Source: Sphingomonas sp. IBVSS2
GTDB taxonomy: Bacteria > Pseudomonadota > Alphaproteobacteria > Sphingomonadales > Sphingomonadaceae
Assembly: GCF_002127225.1 (NCBI RefSeq)
Contig: NZ_NFUR01000003.1
Span: 62,001 to 126,000, forward strand
DNA: 64,000 nucleotides
Reading direction: 5' to 3'
Shown piece by piece: positions 32,342 to 41,435 of this stretch (the first letter of the stretch is position 1; each line of letters starts with the position of its first letter). The notes under the pieces are model-generated. The model ran no database searches. It saw nothing but the letters and a program-made list of their open reading frames with translations, and was not told the origin of the DNA. A program made the translations under genes and the position numbers.

Positions 32342-34111
32342 ATGATGACCCTGAAGCAGAAGCTGCTCTCCGCACTGGCGATGCTGGGGCTCGTCCTCTG
32401 CGCCGTCATCGCGGGCTTTTCCTGGTCGGCTGCCGCCAGCCGTTCCGCGCTCCACACGGTGCTCGCCGATCGCGTGATACCGCTCAAGGACCTGAAGCTG
32501 GTCGCGGACAGCTATGCCGTGGGCATCGTCGATTCCGCGCACAAGGCCAGGAACGGCAATATCAGCTTTGCCCAGGCCACACAGAATGTCGAAAGGAGCA
32601 AGGCCGAGCTCGATGCGGCCTGGAAGCGCTATGCCGCCACCGACGCGACCGAGGATGAGGAAAGGCTGGCGAAGCAGGCGGAGGCCGCGATGGCCAAGGC
32701 CAATGAGGGCGTTGGCCGGCTGGAAACGATATTGCGCGCCGGCGATCGCGCCGGCCTGGACCGGTTCGTGACCGTTGAGCTCTATGCCGATGTCGATCCC
32801 GTCTCGGATACCGTGGGCAAGCTCGTCGCGCTGCAGATCAGTGTGGCCAGCGACGTGACCACCCAGGCACTGGCCAGCGCCAACACTGCGATGACCGTGG
32901 TGATCGTGCTTGGGCTGATCGCGCTCGGCGTGCTGGGCGGTGCCTTCTTCATCGTCACCCGCAAGGTCGTGGCACCGATCAGGGGCTTGGCCGAAGTGAT
33001 CCTCGGCATGGCGCGTTCCAGCGAAACGATCAAGGTGCCGCACACCGACCAGCGTGACGAGATCGGCGACATCGCTCGTTCGGTCGATGCCTATCTCGAA
33101 TCGGTGATCGCCAAGGAGCGCGATGCTGCGGCTGCCGCCGCAGAGACGCAGCGCATCGTCACCATCGCGCTTAGCCAGGGCCTGTCGGCGCTGGCCGAGG
33201 GCGACCTGACCAAGGAGATCTCCGTGGCCTTCCCGGAGAGCTATGTGGCGCTAAAGACCAATTTCAACAGCGCGCTGATTGCGCTGCGCACGTTGATCGC
33301 CACCGTGAATGAGGGCGCGGCCGCGATCCAGACGGGCTCGCGGGAGATCGCCCAGGCGTCGGAGGACCTGGCACGCCGTACCGAGGGCAATGCCGCGAGC
33401 ATCGAGGAGACTTCGGCCGCGCTTGCCCAGATGGACGAGCGGCTGCGGGGCACCGCCGAGGCGGCGAACCAGACGGTGCGCAGTGCCGACGACGCGATCC
33501 GGGTGGTCGGCGACGGCCGGGCGCTTGCCGAGCAGGCCGTCACGGCGATGGGCCGGGTCAGCGAGAGTGCGCGCGGCATCGACGACGTGATCGAGGGCCT
33601 CGACAAGATCGCGTTTCAGACCCGCGTGCTCGCGATGAACGCGGCGGTGGAGGCGGGCCGTGCCGGCGAAGCGGGGCGGGGCTTCGCGGTGGTCGCCGAT
33701 CTGGTCTCGGCGCTCGCGATGCGGGCCGAGGAAGAGGCGAAGCGGGCCCGCGAACAGCTTACGCTCACCCAGGATGAAGTGGGCACCGCCGTGGAAGCCG
33801 TGCAGCGCATGGACAGCGCGCTGGAGGCGATCTCAGGCGGTGTCGGCGCGGTGCACAGGCTGCTCGACGCGATGGCGGCGGACAACCAGGCCCAGTCGAG
33901 CGCGATCACCCAGATCGTGACCGCCGTGAACGAGATGGACCAGTCGACTCAGCAGAATGCCGCGATGGTGGAGGAAACTTCGGCCGCATCGCGCAACCTC
34001 GCCGAGGAAGTGGGCAATCTCGCCGATCAGGCGGGCCGCTTCCGCACCGGCGGCGCGGCCGGCACGGTGGGCCGCAGCCGGATGGTCGAACTCCGCGGGG
34101 TCGCGGCCTGA
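32342..34111 (+). CDS. Methyl-accepting chemotaxis protein
   Basis: The 589-residue receptor has a first membrane segment near residues 7-30 (LLSALAMLGLVLCAVIAGFS), a Tar-like four-helix sensor, a second segment near 180-205 (AMTVVIVLGLIALGVLGGAF), a HAMP domain, and a signalling hairpin with VLAMNAAVEAGRAGEAGRGF. As in the other receptor here, the tip reads FAVVADLVSALA in place of the usual EVR. Unlike that receptor, its tail (RMVELRGVAA) lacks a CheR-tether pentapeptide. Two in-frame ATGs start it; CGGAG spacing favours the second. Ligand unknown. Confidence 0.92.
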   Translation: MMTLKQKLLSALAMLGLVLCAVIAGFSWSAAASRSALHTVLADRVIPLKDLKLVADSYAVGIVDSAHKARNGNISFAQATQNVERSKAELDAAWKRYAATDATEDEERLAKQAEAAMAKANEGVGRLETILRAGDRAGLDRFVTVELYADVDPVSDTVGKLVALQISVASDVTTQALASANTAMTVVIVLGLIALGVLGGAFFIVTRKVVAPIRGLAEVILGMARSSETIKVPHTDQRDEIGDIARSVDAYLESVIAKERDAAAAAAETQRIVTIALSQGLSALAEGDLTKEISVAFPESYVALKTNFNSALIALRTLIATVNEGAAAIQTGSREIAQASEDLARRTEGNAASIEETSAALAQMDERLRGTAEAANQTVRSADDAIRVVGDGRALAEQAVTAMGRVSESARGIDDVIEGLDKIAFQTRVLAMNAAVEAGRAGEAGRGFAVVADLVSALAMRAEEEAKRAREQLTLTQDEVGTAVEAVQRMDSALEAISGGVGAVHRLLDAMAADNQAQSSAITQIVTAVNEMDQSTQQNAAMVEETSAASRNLAEEVGNLADQAGRFRTGGAAGTVGRSRMVELRGVAA

Positions 34112-34120
34112 AGCTCCGCC

Positions 34121-34158
34121 GGGGATCGCGCGCGGCTCAGAAGCGGCGCGCGATCCCC
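34121..34158. terminator. Bidirectional hairpin between convergent genes
   Basis: GGGGATCGCGCGC and GCGCGCGATCCCC form a perfect 13-bp stem with a 12-base loop. It lies after the chemoreceptor stop and reaches into the last codons of the convergent gene. T tracts are weak on both strands. Confidence 0.6.
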
Positions 34159-34937
34159 AGATAGAGTTCCAGATCCGGGCTGGCGGCATTGAGCCCGGCG
34201 ACGGCGCCGATGTCGAGCTGGAGATTGCGCCGCGGCTGCCATGCGAAGGACAGGCTGGCGAGCGCCTGGGTGGCGTGCCCGGCGGGATCCTGGTCGCGCA
34301 CCGCCTGCAGCTCGATCGCGCTGCTCAAGGAGGCGGTGAGGACGGTGTTCAGGCCGATCGCGCTGCCATAGGCAAGGTGGCGCCGGCGCCGGTCGCCGTC
34401 CACCGCGGCGTCGATCTCCGGAGTGAACGACAGGCCGAGCTTGTCGGTAAGGCTGTAGCTGAGCGGCACGATCAGGCCGGCACCCCAGTCACCGGCTCCG
34501 ATCGTCGCGCCGCCCATGGGCAGGGTGGCATAGGGCATCACCGCCACGGCGAAGCCCGAGCCATCGGGGTGGGAGAGGTTGCGGCGCACGGCCAGGGTGA
34601 GATCGCCGGCGCCGCTGGCATGCGTGACCGTGCCGCTCGCCCGGTCGCGCGTGCGCACCGCGCCCAGGGCGGTCCAGCCGAGCTGCACTTCCATGTCCTG
34701 GGTCATGCCGTAGCGGATCAGCAGGTCGCCAAAGGTCCAGCTGTCGCTGCGCTGGGCGGAATCGCGTGCGAGCGACCAGTCGATCGCGCCGCTCTCGATC
34801 ACGAGATGTCCCCGGTCCACCGTGCAGGCGGGGGTGTCGAGCCCGGGGCGATCGGGGCAGAGCGGGCGCAGGTCCTGCGCCCGGGCGGTGCCGATCCCGG
34901 CGAGCGTCGCGGCGGCCAGAATGAACGCGTGCTTCAT
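34137..34937 (-). CDS. Probable outer-membrane beta-barrel, phenol MetA-deg type
   Basis: The 266-residue protein starts MKHAFILAAATLAGIGTARAQ, a signal peptide. The mature part alternates polar and hydrophobic residues as in a barrel, with LCPDRPGLDTPACTVDRGHL near the start, and ends LGIARRF with a terminal phenylalanine. These features, and segments such as DLLIRYGMTQDMEVQLGWTA, recall the MetA-pathway phenol-degradation family (Phenol_MetA_deg). The role is unknown. I chose the start with the signal peptide; a longer reading extends through the opposite gene with no such feature. Confidence 0.72.
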   Translation of the reverse strand: MKHAFILAAATLAGIGTARAQDLRPLCPDRPGLDTPACTVDRGHLVIESGAIDWSLARDSAQRSDSWTFGDLLIRYGMTQDMEVQLGWTALGAVRTRDRASGTVTHASGAGDLTLAVRRNLSHPDGSGFAVAVMPYATLPMGGATIGAGDWGAGLIVPLSYSLTDKLGLSFTPEIDAAVDGDRRRRHLAYGSAIGLNTVLTASLSSAIELQAVRDQDPAGHATQALASLSFAWQPRRNLQLDIGAVAGLNAASPDLELYLGIARRF

Positions 34938-35000
34938 GAGACGGATACATAGACGCTCCCCGAACCGCGCGGTAGCGTTCGCGGCGAAGGGGGAGAGGCG

Positions 35001-35973
35001 ATGCGCACGTGGATCCGCGAGAACGGCATCCGGCTGAGCGCGCTGGCGCTCGTGGCGCTGCTCTTCGCCTTGCCGGTGGCGGCGCTGATGTGGATGACCG
35101 CGGTGCCCGGCACATCGTGGCGGGGCGCGCTGCCCCCGCCGACGCCGGAGGAACGCGACCTGGCGGGGCGGCTGCGCGGCCATGTCGTCGCGATCGCCGG
35201 CGCGCCGCGCAATATCGGCCATCCGGAGGCCTTCGCCGCCGCCGCCGCCTATATCGAGCGGACGCTTGCCGGGCAGGGCCATGCCGTTCTGCGCCAGCCC
35301 TTTGATGACGGGCATGCGGTCAATCTGGAAGCGGTGATCGAGCCGGCTTGCCCCAAGGCGCCGACTTTGGTGGTCGGCGCGCACTATGACAGTGCGTTCA
35401 CTGCGCCGGGCGCCAACGACAATGGCAGCGGCACCGCGGCGCTGCTCGAACTGGCGCGACTGCTCGCCGATCTGCGCGGCCGGGCGAATGTCCGCATCCG
35501 GCTGGCCTTCTTCGCCAACGAGGAGCCGGCCTTCTTCAAGACCGACCGGATGGGCAGCCTGGTCTATGCGCTGGCGCTGGTGGAGCAGGGGCAGAAGCCC
35601 GATGCGATGTTCTCGCTGTTCTATCGCGACGAACATGGCAGCCAGTACTACCCGTTTCCGCTCGCGCAGCTTTATCCGGACAGTCGGCACCGTTTCGGCG
35701 CGGCCGCTGGTGCGGCGGGCGATGGGGGCGTTCCGCGCCGTTGCGCGCTTCCCGAGCGTCGGGGGCACCGCGCCGGCCTTCGTGCAGGGGATCGACTGGT
35801 CGGATCACTGGGCGTTCGGCGAGATCGGCGTGCCCGCGCTGATGATCACCGACACCGCGCCGTTCCGCTATCCGCACTATCACACGCCCGAGGATACGCC
35901 CGACAAGATCGATTATGGGCGGCTCGCCCGGGTCACCGCGGGGCTGGCCCGGATGCTGCGCGACTGGCGCTGA
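35001..35973 (+). pseudogene. M28 peptidase gene broken by a frameshift and probable small deletions
   Basis: The first part reads as an M28 peptidase with a membrane anchor: VVGAHYDSAFTAPGANDNGS and FFANEEPAFFKTDRMGSLVY. After QYYPFPLAQLYPD (about 35670) the frame loses family identity. Family-like sequence resumes in another frame with ARPLVRRAMGAFRAVARFPS and FVQGIDWSDHWAFGEIGVPA, plus YPHYHTPEDTPDKIDYG. About 7-8 residues seem to be missing at the join. Also, MFSLFYRDEHGS seems to lack the LEMIGY-type segment that carries a zinc-ligand Glu. So this is probably inactive, or the assembly has an error here. An intact M28 gene is at 28902-30284. Confidence 0.7.
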
Positions 35974-36037
35974 GGCTTGCTTCGCCGGATGCCACGTGGT
36001 GCATTGCGTTTGTGATGCGGATGGAAAAGGGGCACCG

Positions 36038-36955
36038 GTGACGAGATCGATCCTTCTGGCGGCCGCGTTGTTCGCGGCGGCACCGGCCGCGGCGCAGGCG
36101 CCGGCCTTCCAGTCCCAGGTCGAAGCTTTCGACGATTTCGCGACGGCGAGCCTGGCCATGCCCCCCGCCGAGCGCGTGAAGGCGTTCCGGGCGAAGTTCG
36201 ATGCGCTGCTCCCGGGCTTCTACGAACCGCGCTTCGGCGCCACCGAGGCGCAGTATGACGCGCGCGTCCAGAAGGCGCTGGAGGCCTATCCGGCGACGCG
36301 CGACAAGCTGCTGGCCGCGGCGCGCGATTTCACCGGGGCCTATGCGACGGCCAATGCGCGTTTTCGCAGCGTCTTTCCCGACTATGCACCCACCATGCCG
36401 ATCTATCTGATCCACTCGCTGGGCGAGATGGACGGCGGCACGCGCGAACTCCGCGGAAAGACGGTGGCGATCTTCGGCGCGGACATGATCGCCAAGATCC
36501 ATGACGCCGGCACGATCGGGCCGTTCCTCGACCATGAGCTGTTCCATTTCCACCACGCGAAATATTTCCCGGATTGCCCGGCGCTATGGTGCTCGCTCTG
36601 GCAGGAGGGGCTGGCCGTCTATGTCGCGGCACGGATGAACCCGGGCGCGGACGACCGGACATTGCTGCTCACCTTCCCGCGCCCGATCCGCCCCGAGGTG
36701 GAACCGAAGCTCGCCCAGGCGATGTGCTTCGTGCGCACCAAGCTCGGGTCGACCGATCAGGACGACTATGCCACTTTCTTCTTCGGCAAGGGCGGGAAGG
36801 TGCAGGGCAGCTGGCCGCCGCGCTTCGGCTATTATCTGGGCTATGTGCTGGCCAGGCAGCTGGGCGAGACGATGACGCTCGATACGCTGGCCAGGTTGCC
36901 GCCGGAGCAGGTGAAGGCGAAGCTGGAAACGGCGCTCGCCACCTATCGCTGCTGA
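36038..36955 (+). CDS. Exported HExxH metallopeptidase-like protein
   Basis: GTG starts a 305-residue protein with signal peptide TRSILLAAALFAAAPAAAQA. The zinc motif is DHELFHFHH (His-Glu-x-x-His), followed about 25 residues later by WQEGLAVYVA, whose Glu could be the third ligand as in gluzincins. The rest is helical; DUF2268-like predicted Zn-proteases look similar. It probably acts in the periplasm. AAAAGG precedes the GTG. The upstream peptidase fragment ends 65 bases before. Confidence 0.75.
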   Translation: MTRSILLAAALFAAAPAAAQAPAFQSQVEAFDDFATASLAMPPAERVKAFRAKFDALLPGFYEPRFGATEAQYDARVQKALEAYPATRDKLLAAARDFTGAYATANARFRSVFPDYAPTMPIYLIHSLGEMDGGTRELRGKTVAIFGADMIAKIHDAGTIGPFLDHELFHFHHAKYFPDCPALWCSLWQEGLAVYVAARMNPGADDRTLLLTFPRPIRPEVEPKLAQAMCFVRTKLGSTDQDDYATFFFGKGGKVQGSWPPRFGYYLGYVLARQLGETMTLDTLARLPPEQVKAKLETALATYRC

Positions 36956-36982
36956 CCGCGCCGGGTTGCCGGCACGGTCAGC
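36951..36982. terminator. Nested hairpin between convergent genes
   Basis: GCTGACCG pairs with CGGTCAGC, and inside it CCGG-GTTG-CCGG. It covers the stop codon of the HELFH peptidase gene and lies 10 bases from the end of the DoxX gene. T tract is absent. Confidence 0.5.
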
Positions 36983-36990
36983 ATTCGATC

Positions 36991-37371
36991 TCAGGCCTTT
37001 TTGGTCGCCGCGTCGGCGCTCCATGCGCCGCCGCCGGCGGCCGCGAGATAGAGGAAGATGAAGCAGTAGAGCAGGATCGCCTCGCCGCCATTCTCGGCGG
37101 GGAAGAAGCCCTTGGGGAAGTGCGCCATGAAATAGCCGACCGCGCACATGCCCGAGGCGATGAACGCCACCGGCCGCGTGAACAGGCCGATCACCAGCAG
37201 GGCGCCGCCGACCAGTTCGATCGTGCCCGCCGCATAGAGCATCGGGTTGAGCGGATAGGGAAAGGGCGGAAACCCGAAGAACTTCGAGGTGCCGTGCTGC
37301 AGGAACGCAAGGCCGGCGACGATGCGCAGGACGCTCAGCAGCTTGCCGGACCAGCTTGCAGGAATGGGCAT
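36991..37371 (-). CDS. DoxX-family membrane protein
   Basis: This 126-residue protein has four membrane segments and DoxX marks: LRIVAGLAFLQHGTSKFFGF, GTIELVGGALLVIGLFTRPV and AFIASGMCAVGYFMAHFPKG. DoxX-family proteins are thought to support respiratory or detoxifying redox functions in the membrane; the exact role is not known. It stands alone with no coupled oxidoreductase. Confidence 0.9.
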   Translation of the reverse strand: MPIPASWSGKLLSVLRIVAGLAFLQHGTSKFFGFPPFPYPLNPMLYAAGTIELVGGALLVIGLFTRPVAFIASGMCAVGYFMAHFPKGFFPAENGGEAILLYCFIFLYLAAAGGGAWSADAATKKA

Positions 37372-37497
37372 GGGTGTTTCTCCTCGCCGGACACGCCCCT
37401 GCGCGCCGTTTCGAGGCTGAAATGTTTCATCTCATGCCCATCCGGTCAACCGAAGCCCCGGAAACCGATCGTTTCCAGGCTAGCGCTGCCCCGGCTC

Positions 37498-37776
37498 TCA
37501 GGCGGTGAAGCGCTTGGTGAAGCCCTTGGCGTGCTTGTCGCCCGTCGTCTGGAAGGCTTCTACATGATCCACCACGGCCATGGGCGGGCCTTCCCGCAAG
37601 GCTTCGGTAAGCGAGGTCAGCGCCTCGTCATCGCCCTCGGCAAGCAATTCCACGCGTCCGTCGTTCAGGTTGCGAACCCAACCCCGCACGCCCAGCTGCT
37701 TGGCAAGGCGCACCGCCCAGTCGCGATAGCCGACGCGCTGCACGCGCCCCGACACATAGATACGCTGTGCCGTCAT
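37498..37776 (-). CDS. acyP: Acylphosphatase
   Basis: This 92-residue enzyme hydrolyses acyl phosphates such as 1,3-bisphosphoglycerate and carbamoyl phosphate. GRVQRVGYRDW carries the catalytic arginine, and GWVRNLNDGRVELLAEGD the catalytic asparagine and strand. Size matches the family. It is a single gene with no terminator that I can support. Confidence 0.95.
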   Translation of the reverse strand: MTAQRIYVSGRVQRVGYRDWAVRLAKQLGVRGWVRNLNDGRVELLAEGDDEALTSLTEALREGPPMAVVDHVEAFQTTGDKHAKGFTKRFTA

Positions 37777-37882
37777 ATGTCCCCACGCTCATTTTTTACC
37801 CGGCCGCATCCCTTCGGCCTGGGCGCAACTCTATCAATTTGAAGATGCGAGGGAATCGGGCGAAGGCGCGGCTCGTCGCGCG

Positions 37883-38374
37883 CTAGGGGTAAGTGATCGC
37901 AATCACTTCATATTCGCGCTCGCCGCCGGGTAGCATCACTCGACGGAGGTCGCCGATCCCGGCGCCGCGCAGGGCGCGCGCGATCGGCGCGTTCCAGCCG
38001 ACCAGGCCCTTGCCGGCATCGGCCTCGTCGTCGCCGACCAGCGTGAGGGTGCGGTGATTGTCGTCCTCGTCGGCAATGGTGACGGTGGCGCCGAAATAGG
38101 CGCGGCTCTTGTCCGCCTGCTGCGCCGGATCGACGACCTTGGCCGCCTTCATCCGCTTCGACAGCCAGCCCAGCCGCCGGTCGATCTCGCGCAGGCGCTT
38201 GCGGCCATAGATATAGTCGCCATTCTCCGAGCGATCGCCATTGCCGGCGGCCCAGGAAATGGTCTCGACCAGGGCGGGGCGCTCGGTGGCGAAGAGCGCG
38301 TCATATTCGGCCCGGAGCGCGGCATAGCCGGCGGGGGTGATGTAGTTGGGGCGGTCCATTTCTACTTTCGTCAT
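37883..38374 (-). CDS. greB: Transcription elongation factor GreB
   Basis: GreB lets stalled RNA polymerase cleave its transcript and restart. The 163-residue protein has an N-terminal coiled coil (YITPAGYAALRAEYDALFAT, ISWAAGNGDRSENGDYIYGR, with the acidic tip) and the C-terminal FKBP-like domain (IADEDDNHRTLTLVGDDEAD). SENGDYIYGRKRLREIDRRL is specific for GreB. The first ATG is inside the palindromic repeat element at 38369-38449; MDRPNYIT, five residues later, matches family starts better. Neither has a clear ribosome-binding site. Confidence 0.93.
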   Translation of the reverse strand: MTKVEMDRPNYITPAGYAALRAEYDALFATERPALVETISWAAGNGDRSENGDYIYGRKRLREIDRRLGWLSKRMKAAKVVDPAQQADKSRAYFGATVTIADEDDNHRTLTLVGDDEADAGKGLVGWNAPIARALRGAGIGDLRRVMLPGGEREYEVIAITYP

Positions 38375-38449
38375 CCCGGCGAAAGCCGGGATCTCGTGCC
38401 TCGTGCCGTTCGCTTGCCTCCTGAGATCCCGGCTTTCGCCGGGATGACG
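38369..38449. repeat. REP-like palindromic element, copy 2
   Basis: This copy has the same two hairpin arms as copy 1, perfect inverted repeats of CGTCATCCCGGCGAAAGCCG-GGATCTC, with a different 25-base spacer. It fills the gap between greB and the lytic transglycosylase, covering the first greB ATG. Confidence 0.93.
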
Positions 38450-38454
38450 GATCG

Positions 38455-40470
38455 CTAGCCCGGCTTGTTCTTGCCCAGATACCAGCTCGTGTTCGCCGGC
38501 CCCTTCGAGCGCGAGCGCTCGGGGTTGAGCAGATCATAGACCACGGCGTTCTCGATCACCCGCTGGACATAGTTCTTGGTCTCGAAGATCGGAATCTTCT
38601 CGATCCACTGGACGATGTCGCCGCCCGGCAGGCGCGGGTCGCCATTGGCGGCGATCCATTTGTTCACATTGCCGGGGCCGGCATTATAGGCCGCGATCGC
38701 CAGCGGATAGCTGCCGTAGAGATTGTACATCCGCTGGAAATAGGTCGAGCCGAGCTGGATGTTGTAATCGGTATCGGAATTCAGCGAGCCCGGGCTGTAG
38801 CTCATGCCGAGCTTGGTCGAGACTTCGCGCGCGGTGCCGGGCATCAGCTGCATCAGTCCGCGCGCACCGGCATGGCTCACCGCATCGCGATCGAACTGGC
38901 TCTCCTGGCGGGCGATGGCGTGGACGATCGTCCAGTAATCCTGTTGCGACGCCGGCACCGCCACCGTCGGATAGCCCGCGGCGGTATAGTCGGACAGGCC
39001 GTTCTGGAGCGCGCTCTTGCCGACCAGCACGCCGAGATCCGGGCGGCCGATCGCCCGGCTCAGCTCGGCGGCGAGGATGTGATCGGTATCGCTGGTCGCG
39101 TCGTTGGCGATCTGGCGGATGAACAGGCCCTGGTCCTGGCGATTGCCCATCGTGCCGAGCAGTTGCGCGGCGCGGACCGTTTCCTTCTTGAAGAAGGCAT
39201 CGCGGACCGCCGGGTCGGCGACCTTCGCATTGAAATCGGGCGGGCGCTTCAGCGGCTGGCCCAGCCGTTCGGTGGCGAGCTGGCCGTAATAGACGTCGGG
39301 GAAACCCGCCGCCTTGCCATAGAAGCGCGTCGCCGCCGTCTGATCGCCCGAGGCCTCGGCGGCGCGGCCGGCCCAGTAGAAGCCCTTGGACTGGGTGGTC
39401 GGCGTCTTGGAGCCATGGCCGTAGCGATCGAACATCCCGATCGCATCGCGCGCGCGGCCGAGATTGTTGAGCGCCACCGATCCGGCCAGCCAGGTAAGGC
39501 TGGTATAGTCGTCGCGCTCGCCCAGAGGCTGTTCGCTGATGTCGGTGCCCGGCGGGAAAGCGTCATCGACCTGGCTGGCGATCTGATAGGCCAGGCTGAA
39601 CTGGCCGTCCGACTGGGCGCCGCGCGCGCCGGTGAGCAGCGCCTCGTACCATTTCTCGGCATCGCCGGGATAGGAGGCCAGCTGGCGCGGCTGGGCGAGA
39701 TAGGATCGCATCGCCGGGCTCTGGCCGGTGTCGCGCAGCCACAGGGCGCGATCGGCGATGAAGCCCGGATTGGCGCGGCCGAGGGCGAGCGCGGCGGCGC
39801 CCCTGGCATCGGCGTCCGGCGCCTTGGTGCGGAAGGCGATGCGGGCATCGAACACCGGGCGCATGCCGGGGGAGACATAGGCGAGCTGGCGCTGCGCCGC
39901 GGTGAGCGCGCCGGCCCAGAGCAGCATGTCCATCCGCGCGTCGTGATCCGCGGGCGTGAACGCGGAGGAGAAGCCGGCGAGCAGCGCCGTCTCGTCGCGC
40001 GGGCGCAGGACGCCGTGGCGCCAGGCGCGGCGGGCCTGCTCCTCGGCCTCGCCCCGGCGGCCCGATGCGGCGAGCGCCTCCGCATAGCGGATGCGCCCGG
40101 CGGCGGTCAGCGGCGGGAAACGCTCGAAATACCGGATGACCAGGCCGGGCGCCCAGGTGCCGCTTTCCAGGACGGTCTCGGCGGCGGCGCGGCGGCTCTT
40201 CTCGCCGGGCCAGCCGGGATGGAGCAGCAGGAAATTGGCATAGTCGGAAAAGGGATAATTGTCCGACTGCTGGAGTCGTTTCCATTCCACCAGCGCATCG
40301 GCGAGCTGGTTGGCCTGGATATAAGGCGGCGGCACGCGCGGGACGCCGGCTTCCAGCGCCACCTTGTACCACTGGATCTGTTCCTGCGTGAGCTGCGAAG
40401 AGACGGCGAGCCCCGAAACGCCGGCAAACAGCAACGCACTTTTGAGTAGCGGAGCAAGCATACTGGACAT
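38455..40470 (-). CDS. Soluble lytic murein transglycosylase
   Basis: This enzyme cleaves peptidoglycan between MurNAc and GlcNAc with 1,6-anhydro formation. The 671-residue protein has an N-terminal membrane or signal segment, a long superhelical region with TPR-like repeats, and a C-terminal SLT domain (about residues 500-640): HAIARQESQFDRDAVSHAGA (catalytic Glu), GLMQLMPGTA, IQLGSTYFQRMYNLYGSYPL, AIAAYNAGPGNVNKWI. That is the Slt70 arrangement. The gene ends five bases from the repeat element. It is divergent from dapA. Confidence 0.95.
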   Translation of the reverse strand: MSSMLAPLLKSALLFAGVSGLAVSSQLTQEQIQWYKVALEAGVPRVPPPYIQANQLADALVEWKRLQQSDNYPFSDYANFLLLHPGWPGEKSRRAAAETVLESGTWAPGLVIRYFERFPPLTAAGRIRYAEALAASGRRGEAEEQARRAWRHGVLRPRDETALLAGFSSAFTPADHDARMDMLLWAGALTAAQRQLAYVSPGMRPVFDARIAFRTKAPDADARGAAALALGRANPGFIADRALWLRDTGQSPAMRSYLAQPRQLASYPGDAEKWYEALLTGARGAQSDGQFSLAYQIASQVDDAFPPGTDISEQPLGERDDYTSLTWLAGSVALNNLGRARDAIGMFDRYGHGSKTPTTQSKGFYWAGRAAEASGDQTAATRFYGKAAGFPDVYYGQLATERLGQPLKRPPDFNAKVADPAVRDAFFKKETVRAAQLLGTMGNRQDQGLFIRQIANDATSDTDHILAAELSRAIGRPDLGVLVGKSALQNGLSDYTAAGYPTVAVPASQQDYWTIVHAIARQESQFDRDAVSHAGARGLMQLMPGTAREVSTKLGMSYSPGSLNSDTDYNIQLGSTYFQRMYNLYGSYPLAIAAYNAGPGNVNKWIAANGDPRLPGGDIVQWIEKIPIFETKNYVQRVIENAVVYDLLNPERSRSKGPANTSWYLGKNKPG

Positions 40471-40532
40471 GATACGCGTGTCGCCCCTATCTGCCAGCCC
40501 CGAATTGGGGAATTAAGGAAGATTCTGGGACC

Positions 40533-41414
40533 ATGTTTTCGGGCTCCATTCCCGCGCTGGTGACGCCGTTCCGCAACGGCAGCTTCGCGGAGGAAGATTA
40601 TCGCGCGCTAGTTGAATGGCAGATTGCCGAAGGCTCTGCCGCGCTGGTGCCGTGCGGCACCACCGGTGAAGCGGCGACGATGCCGAAAGACGAGCATTTC
40701 GAAGTCGTCCGCGTCTGTGCCGACCAGGCGAGGGGCCGCGTGCCCGTGCTCGCCGGTGCAGGCTCGAACGACACGCTGGTCGCGATCGAGAATGTGAGGG
40801 CCGCGCAGGATGCGGGCGCCGATGCGGCGCTGATGGTCCCGCCCTATTACAATCGCCCCAGCCAGGAAGGCATTTTCCGCCATTTCGAGGCAGTGGCGGA
40901 GAAGACCGACCTGCCGATCGTGCTCTACAACGTGCCGGGCCGCACGGTGACCGACATCCAGCCCGCGACGATGGCGCGGATCGTCAAGGCGTTCCCGGGC
41001 AAGTTCCTGGGCGTCAAGGACGCGACGGGTGCGCTGGCCCGCGTGACCGAGCAGCGCGCCGGGTGCGGGCATGATTTCATCCAGCTTTCCGGCAATGACG
41101 AGACCGCGCTCGCCTTCAACGCGATGGGCGGCACGGGCTGCATCTCGGTGACGGCGAACGTCGCGCCGCGGCTCTGCGCGGAATTCCAGGCGGCCTGGGC
41201 GGCGGGGGACAATGCACGGGCGCTCGCATTGCACGACCAGCTCTATCCCCTCCACATCGCGATGTTCACCGATGCCTCGCCGGGTCCGGTGAAATATGCG
41301 CTGACGCGGGTCCGCCCGGGGTTCCCGGAGGAGCTGCGCCTGCCGATGACTCCGGCGGGCGAGGCGAGCCGCGCCGCGGTCGACGCGGCGCTGGCGCATG
41401 CGGGGCTGATCTAG
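40533..41414 (+). CDS. dapA: 4-hydroxy-tetrahydrodipicolinate synthase
   Basis: DapA condenses pyruvate and aspartate semialdehyde, the first step of the lysine and diaminopimelate branch. The 293-residue protein has MFSGSIPALVTPFRNGSFAE, the GTTGEAATM motif, catalytic tyrosine in LYNVPGRTVTDI and Schiff-base lysine in GVKDATGALAR. Length is typical. It shares its upstream region with the divergent lytic transglycosylase gene, so murein turnover and murein precursor synthesis may share control. Confidence 0.97.
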   Translation: MFSGSIPALVTPFRNGSFAEEDYRALVEWQIAEGSAALVPCGTTGEAATMPKDEHFEVVRVCADQARGRVPVLAGAGSNDTLVAIENVRAAQDAGADAALMVPPYYNRPSQEGIFRHFEAVAEKTDLPIVLYNVPGRTVTDIQPATMARIVKAFPGKFLGVKDATGALARVTEQRAGCGHDFIQLSGNDETALAFNAMGGTGCISVTANVAPRLCAEFQAAWAAGDNARALALHDQLYPLHIAMFTDASPGPVKYALTRVRPGFPEELRLPMTPAGEASRAAVDAALAHAGLI

Positions 41415-41435
41415 GCTTCCCGCCTTTTCCGGGAA

